From the NCBI GenBank assembly GCA_964352625.1, contig CAYGSD010000003.1, forward strand, positions 270,745 to 334,744: 64,000 nt of DNA, written 5' to 3'. This document shows positions 59,671 through 64,000 of the stretch, piece after piece (positions within the stretch are counted from its first letter, which is position 1; every line of letters starts with the position of its first letter). A program made the translations under genes and the position numbers. The notes under the pieces were generated by a model that worked only from the letters and a program-made list of their open reading frames with translations, searched no databases and was not told the DNA's origin. Origin of the DNA: JAAEPI01 sp964352625 (GTDB lineage: Bacteria; Bacteroidota; Bacteroidia; Cytophagales; Cyclobacteriaceae).

Positions 59671-60390
59671 ATGTTTCGGTTAATCTTTTTGGCTTTTATC
59701 ATACAAACGCTCAGCTCCTGTTCAACATCGGTAAAGTCTGAGCAGCTTGCAGCTCCTGAGCGTGTTAAGTCTGGTCCGAAGACTGGCGAATGGATATCTC
59801 GTCGGCCTGATGGCACCATAAAGACTCGCGTTAGTTATGCCAATGGATTGAAAGATGGCGTTTCGTATTTGTACTACGATGATGGCAAAACCATCCAACT
59901 TCAAATGCCATATGCCGCAGGTCAGCGACAAGGAACTTCCATCAAATATTTTGAGAATGGTTCTTTATATGCCGAGACTTCATATGATCGGGATATTCTT
60001 CATGGACCTAGAATCACGTATTACCGCAATGGTGAAGTAAAATCGCGAATATCTTATCAGTATGGACTAACAGGATCTGATCTTGTGGAGTATTATCAAA
60101 GCGGCAAGCAGAAAGAGCTCCCTGAGATTATTTTTGCGAGAAATGGCAACAAGGTGAATGTTTCGGTAGCTCCCTCCTGTTCTGAAGTTGAATTCTTCTT
60201 CGGAGGGCTAAGTGAAGATGGTTTTTTTGACGAGGAATCAGTTGACACTCGGTTATCATCCGAGGATGGTCAGTTCACAATCGAACTCAACCAGTACACA
60301 CCGAGTTATTTGAAATATCAGGACTTAGTGTGCAGGTGTAAGTCGTCACAAGGCAATCCGATAATTTTGTCAAAACGAATTGTCCTCTAG
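59671..60390 (+). CDS. MORN-repeat lipoprotein (YwqK-like)
   Basis: 239 residues from ATG 59671 (upstream TTG less likely). Lipobox signal FRLIFLAFIIQTLSSC (Cys17). Five to six MORN-like repeats follow: KTGEWISRRPDGTIKTRVSY, KDGVSYLYYDDGKTIQLQMPY, RQGTSIKYFENGSLYAETSY and HGPRITYYRNGEVKSRISY. This is the pattern of YwqK/toxin-antitoxin-labelled proteins; the function is not known, and no toxin partner is nearby. The C-terminal 60 residues are beta-rich and unlike MORN repeats. Confidence 0.78.
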   Translation: MFRLIFLAFIIQTLSSCSTSVKSEQLAAPERVKSGPKTGEWISRRPDGTIKTRVSYANGLKDGVSYLYYDDGKTIQLQMPYAAGQRQGTSIKYFENGSLYAETSYDRDILHGPRITYYRNGEVKSRISYQYGLTGSDLVEYYQSGKQKELPEIIFARNGNKVNVSVAPSCSEVEFFFGGLSEDGFFDEESVDTRLSSEDGQFTIELNQYTPSYLKYQDLVCRCKSSQGNPIILSKRIVL

Positions 60391-60391
60391 C

Positions 60392-60799
60392 CTATAGTTT
60401 GTTCATCCCTTCTGATATGTCATCAGCTTGTATTTCAGCCTTTATCTGACTTCTCAGATAAGAAAATACCGCCTTTTTGTCCGTAAGGGAAATGACCTCC
60501 CAGATTCTTGCCAGAGGAATAAGCGAACGATACTTTGTAGACTCTTTTAAGACTCTTTCATCGAATTGGTTAATTGTGATTGTACCTATCAAGGCCTTGT
60601 CTTCATACAATTCCAACCTGTCGAGCACCTTATCGGCAACCCCACGCAGCATGGCAGTTAGGTCTGGCTGCTTTATAACCATCCTATACTGAAGGGATTT
60701 CGGGTCTAAATGAATCTTCTCGATCACCTGAAAATCAACCCTCAAACGCTTCCATATGGCGTTTAATTCATCAATACTTGAAGCTTGTAGGGTTATCAT
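60392..60799 (-). CDS. Hypothetical protein, 135 residues
   Basis: Soluble, mixed helical/beta protein (IDELNAIWKRLRVDFQVIEKIHLD, IPLARIWEVISLTDKKAVFSYLRSQIKAEI) with no recognised motif or signal. It ends one base from the stop of the convergent MORN gene. Probably a stand-alone gene; no partner visible. Confidence 0.55.
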   Translation of the reverse strand: MITLQASSIDELNAIWKRLRVDFQVIEKIHLDPKSLQYRMVIKQPDLTAMLRGVADKVLDRLELYEDKALIGTITINQFDERVLKESTKYRSLIPLARIWEVISLTDKKAVFSYLRSQIKAEIQADDISEGMNKL

Positions 60800-60845
60800 T
60801 GAGCTGGTTTAGGGCCTATTGCTGCTACAAAAGTAGATAAATAAA

Positions 60846-60868
60846 AAAAGCCGGTATATCCGGCTTTT
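60846..60868 (-). terminator. Rho-independent terminator after the gyrA-TPR pair
   Basis: Perfect 9-bp stem AAAAGCCGG / CCGGCTTTT with loop TATAT; on the minus strand it is followed by a T run. It lies about 25 bases after the TPR gene stop at 60893. Confidence 0.8.
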
Positions 60869-60892
60869 ACTAGTTCTCTTTAAGTTTTTTAC

Positions 60893-62071
60893 TTACTCTT
60901 CATCATCATCTCCAAGTGCATCCAACTCAGCTTCAATCTTGTCGGCTTTCTTCTCTTCACCTAAATAAGCGTACAGGAATAGCATAGTTTCGAGTGTCGG
61001 TCGCTCAGGCGTTTGAATAGAGTACACCTGTTCCCAAGCAGGAAGTGCCTTTGTAAAGCCTTCTTTAATTTTAGGATCTAGAGATTTCGCTTTCGCAATA
61101 TCAGCTTTACTGATACCTAGGGCTGCTTTTTCTTTGTATAATTCATTTGCTTCATTGAATATGATCACAGCTTTATTGAAAGCACTAGCATAATGATTTG
61201 GGTCAATATCGAGAGCTGATTGATAGGCCTTTAGTGCCTCTTGCTTGTCATTTAATTCTTCATGAAGTAGTCCAAGAGCAAATCTTAACCCAGGATCCTC
61301 TGGTTCTGATTCGATAGCCGAGACCAACTCAACCTTTGCCTCCTCAGCCTTTCCCATATTAATTAGGATTGAAATTTCTTGTCTTTTGAATTCAACAGCA
61401 CTAGGATGCTTTTCTAAAGCTTTCCGTAAAGCTTTAAGTGCATTTTCCTGATCTTCATTCTTCAAATAGATGCCAGCGACATTAGAGAAGGTGCTTTTTG
61501 CGACGGATCCTCTTTCAATTGCTTTATCAAACAATTCAAGCGCTCTCACTGGATCATCGCCTTGCAATGACATGTAGGCAGCATTCACTACCGAGGTTGT
61601 GTCCTGAGGCATTATTTGTGAAGCTGTTTCAAAATTTCGTGAAGCTTCTTCTAAGTCATCATTATCATAACTTGTGACTGCTTTGGTATAATAGTAGCCA
61701 TAATACCCCGCTAATTGTTGATCAAGGGTGGCAATACTCGTTGTAGTGACAACCGCATACCCTTTTCCATCACTCAATTCCTCTGCTTTTTGAAACGATG
61801 CAAGTGCTACTTCCAGAGCATTTTCGGAAAGCGCCTTATACTCCTCATTTGAAGTGGTGTCTATACTCGCATAAAGCAATCCTCTGTAATACCAGGTTTC
61901 ACCATCATCTTTAATCTTCTCAAACTCAATGGCTGCATCCAAAATTTCTTTGGCCTCAATGTAGTTTCCACTTTGCCATAAGGATTTTGCTTTACTTACT
62001 TTAGGCTTTTTTTGCGCATCGACGGTTAAAACCGCGAGCATGGCCAGGCATATGGTCATCAATAATCTCAT
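60893..62071 (-). CDS. Secreted TPR-repeat protein, 392 residues
   Basis: Start at ATG 62071 (MRLLMTICLAMLAVLTVDAQ signal peptide). The frame is open to 62119, which would overlap gyrA and add 16 polar residues before the signal. TPR units throughout: SLWQSGNYIEAKEILDAAIEFEK, DDLEEASRNFETASQIMPQDTT, DDPVRALELFDKAIERG, NDKQEALKAYQSALDIDPNHY. A second secreted TPR protein is at 7780; both look like periplasmic scaffolds. The role is unknown. It lies 10 bases after gyrA and shares its terminator. Confidence 0.8.
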   Translation of the reverse strand: MRLLMTICLAMLAVLTVDAQKKPKVSKAKSLWQSGNYIEAKEILDAAIEFEKIKDDGETWYYRGLLYASIDTTSNEEYKALSENALEVALASFQKAEELSDGKGYAVVTTTSIATLDQQLAGYYGYYYTKAVTSYDNDDLEEASRNFETASQIMPQDTTSVVNAAYMSLQGDDPVRALELFDKAIERGSVAKSTFSNVAGIYLKNEDQENALKALRKALEKHPSAVEFKRQEISILINMGKAEEAKVELVSAIESEPEDPGLRFALGLLHEELNDKQEALKAYQSALDIDPNHYASAFNKAVIIFNEANELYKEKAALGISKADIAKAKSLDPKIKEGFTKALPAWEQVYSIQTPERPTLETMLFLYAYLGEEKKADKIEAELDALGDDDEE

Positions 62072-62081
62072 CGTCGTATGT

Positions 62082-64000
62082 TTATGATTCTTCGTTTGTT
62101 TCGTTATTGTTTTCTTCATTCTTAGTTTCTGTATTGTCAGCTACGTTTTCGTCTCCCTCCACCTCTATGACTTCATCCATTTGCGAAATCCGTGCCACAG
62201 CTGCTATCTGATCTTCGTTGTTCAGTCTGATCAGTTTAACACCTTGTGTCGCTCTACCCATTACTCTAAGGGTGTCAACGGCCATTCTTATCGCAATCCC
62301 TGATCTGTTTATTATCATCAATTCATCTCCGTCTTCTACATCTTGGATAGCTACCAGTTGACCGGTCTTTTCTGTGATATTAATAGTCTTCACTCCTTTG
62401 CCGCCACGTTTGGTGATGCGATAATCTTCTAGGTTCGAGCGCTTGCCATATCCATTTTCAGATACAACTAAAAGCTGTGGTGGCTCATCAGTTCTCATGC
62501 AAACCATTCCAACCGCGAATTCTTTTGATCCCAGATTAATACCCTTCACGCCTGAAGCATTTCTTCCCATAGCACGTACGTCGGATTCAATAAAGTGAAT
62601 CGCTCTGCCTCCACTACTCGCAATCACCACATGGTCGCTACCTGAAGTCATTCTGACATCCAGAAGTTTATCACCTTCCTTAATAGTAATTGCATTTATA
62701 CCATTCTTTCTTGGTCTGCTATAGGCCTCAAGAGTAGTCTTCTTGATGATGCCATTTCTGGTGCACATCACCAGGAAGTTGTTATTGATATAATCAGCAT
62801 CTTCAAGACTCTTTACATTTATGACAGCTCGGACTCTATCTTCCGGTTCGATATTGATGAGGTTTTGAATGGCTCGGCCTTTTGAGGTTTTACTGCCTTC
62901 AGGAATTCCCCAAACCTTCATCCAGAATACTTTACCGAATTCAGTAAATAACAGAAGGTAATTATGTGCGCTCGCTACGAACAAGTGCTCGGGGAAATCT
63001 GAATCTTTCGAACCTGCTGCTTTCGCACCTACACCACCCCTACCTTGAACTCTGTACTCTACCAGTGGTGTACGCTTGATATAGCCTTCATTGGTAATGG
63101 TGATCACCATATCCTCGTCTGGGATCATGTCCTCTGCGGTAAATTCGTCAGCGCTGTGCTCAATCACGGATCGACGCTCGTCACCATATCTCTCCTTCAC
63201 TTCTAGCAATTCATCTTTAATGATTTGCATTCGCATACCTTCATCGGCCAAAATAGCTTCTAAACGTTCGATTAATGCCATCACCTCCTCGTACTCTTTC
63301 ACAATCTTATCACGCTCCATGCCAGTAAGGCGTTGAAGTCGCATTTCAAGAATTGCTTTTGCTTGAATGTCTGACAAACCAAATTTACTCATCAAGCCTT
63401 CCTTGGCTTCATCTGGATCTTTTGAGGCTCGGATTAATGCAATCACTTCGTCAAGGTGATCCAGAGCTATGAGATATCCTTCTAGTATATGCGCTCTTTT
63501 CTTTGCTTCATCCAGTTCGAATTCAGTCCTTCGAACAACAACTTCATGTCGATGCTCAATGTAATAATGGAGCATCTCCTTCAGATTCAACGTCTTCGGT
63601 CGACCACCTACCAGACAAACGTTGTTGATACTAAATGAGGTTTGAAGTTGCGTTTGTTTGTAGAGATTGTTAAGAACGATATTGGGAATAGCGTCTTTTT
63701 TCAAATCATATACTACTCGATAACCGTCTCTGTCAGATTCGTCTCTAATATCTGAGATACCTTCAATTTTCTTTTCATTGATCAAGGCAGCCGTTTTTTC
63801 GATCATGCTTGCCTTATTGACCTGGTATGGAATCTCGGTCACAATGATTTGCTCCCTGCCTGATTTCGTTTGATCGAAATGAGCTTTTGCTCGCATGACC
63901 ACACGCCCTCTACCTGTTTCAAAAGCAGTTCTTACTCCTTGGTAACCATAAATCGTTCCTCCAGTTGGGAAATCCGGAGCAAGGATATGCTCCATTAACT
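62082..64000 (-). CDS. gyrA: DNA gyrase subunit A, C-terminal two-thirds (5' part outside window)
   Basis: The frame is open across the right edge, so the start and the active-site Tyr region are missing; about 639 codons are seen. Present are the end of the breakage-reunion core (MEHILAPDFPTGGTIYGYQGVR) and the coiled coil/gate (LEGYLIALDHLDEVIALIRASKDPDEAKEGLMSKFGLSDIQAKAILEMRLQRLTGMERDKI). The C-terminal beta-pinwheel with GyrA-box-like RITKRGGKGVKTINIT comes next. The tail is acidic and Asn/Glu-rich (NVADNTETKNEENNNETNEES). The GyrA-box assigns it to gyrA rather than parC. It introduces negative supercoils with GyrB. Confidence 0.94.
   Translation of the reverse strand, partial: LMEHILAPDFPTGGTIYGYQGVRTAFETGRGRVVMRAKAHFDQTKSGREQIIVTEIPYQVNKASMIEKTAALINEKKIEGISDIRDESDRDGYRVVYDLKKDAIPNIVLNNLYKQTQLQTSFSINNVCLVGGRPKTLNLKEMLHYYIEHRHEVVVRRTEFELDEAKKRAHILEGYLIALDHLDEVIALIRASKDPDEAKEGLMSKFGLSDIQAKAILEMRLQRLTGMERDKIVKEYEEVMALIERLEAILADEGMRMQIIKDELLEVKERYGDERRSVIEHSADEFTAEDMIPDEDMVITITNEGYIKRTPLVEYRVQGRGGVGAKAAGSKDSDFPEHLFVASAHNYLLLFTEFGKVFWMKVWGIPEGSKTSKGRAIQNLINIEPEDRVRAVINVKSLEDADYINNNFLVMCTRNGIIKKTTLEAYSRPRKNGINAITIKEGDKLLDVRMTSGSDHVVIASSGGRAIHFIESDVRAMGRNASGVKGINLGSKEFAVGMVCMRTDEPPQLLVVSENGYGKRSNLEDYRITKRGGKGVKTINITEKTGQLVAIQDVEDGDELMIINRSGIAIRMAVDTLRVMGRATQGVKLIRLNNEDQIAAVARISQMDEVIEVEGDENVADNTETKNEENNNETNEES

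Noticed and set aside
59671..60390. MORN lipoprotein as antitoxin of a toxin-antitoxin pair
   Set aside because: The name is a database label for YwqK-like proteins; no toxin-like gene is adjacent.
1..64000. CRISPR array, prophage, transposon or secretion-system cluster
   Set aside because: No regular repeat-spacer units, transposases, integrases, capsid or secretion genes were seen on either strand.

Overview
The window looks like ordinary chromosome from a free-living, probably marine Bacteroidota bacterium of the Cytophagales type; the genus cannot be fixed by eye. Signs of this are: lipoproteins and small outer-membrane barrels with short signal peptides, genes mostly without Shine-Dalgarno sequences, several exact TAnnTTTG (-7) promoter boxes, and typical families of this phylum (GSCFA protein, YfhO, NFACT protein, GMC oxidoreductase with gluconate-dehydrogenase-like subunit 3, TerB-ABC-permease fusion). 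I see no rRNA, CRISPR array, prophage, transposase or integrase. One tRNA (Arg, anticodon TCG) is present.

Layout. 1-5760 (minus): a partial thioredoxin/DUF255 lipoprotein, a GSCFA protein, the ribosomal operon rpsF-rpsR-rplI with its terminator, a membrane-anchored coiled-coil protein, a methyltransferase and apaG. 5839-10126 (plus): ung, two tiny membrane-protein reading frames (one apparently frameshifted), an unknown protein, a TPR protein, an ACMSD-like decarboxylase and tRNA-Arg. 10275-17455: a 1009-residue TerB/ABC ATPase/permease fusion, a TauE exporter, then a GMC oxidoreductase, its small subunit and an ATP-grasp enzyme. 17459-23301 (minus): a CNNM/CorC-type protein, a RimK ligase, an alanine/glycine/valine-rich amphipathic protein whose gene carries an in-frame stop, an MgtE transporter, a membrane-less MgtE-N/CBS paralogue and an MscS channel. 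23350-27680: a four-gene minus-strand run (small anchored protein, DoxX, beta-propeller, NFACT/Rqc2-like) and a VOC-ppiB pair on plus.

27833-36437 (minus): a DUF4386-like membrane protein, two outer-membrane proteins, a Crp/Fnr regulator overlapping a quinone-oxidoreductase-like gene, then a phosphorelay group (hybrid kinase with Hpt, single-domain receiver, unknown 91-residue protein, PhnP-like metallohydrolase). 36467-48238: miaA and a surface-polysaccharide region (two glycosyltransferases, DegT aminotransferase, two left-handed beta-helix acyltransferases, sulfotransferase, YfhO, flippase), then a second TauE exporter and folK. 48330-55744: sppA, bioB, a beta carbonic anhydrase and bioF-bioD-bioA, interrupted by a minus-strand LpxR-like gene. 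55816-60799: a lipoprotein serine hydrolase, a barrel protein, a roughly 500-base gene-free stretch, two lipoproteins of accessory character and a small unknown protein. 60893-64000 (minus): a TPR protein and the 3' part of gyrA.

Most genes are housekeeping. No clear new multi-gene system was found. The best candidates for a second look are the stop-interrupted amphipathic gene inside the RimK-MgtE-MscS cluster, the frameshifted small membrane protein behind ung, the TerB-ABC fusion, and a perfect terminator hairpin embedded in the coding end of the LpxR gene.
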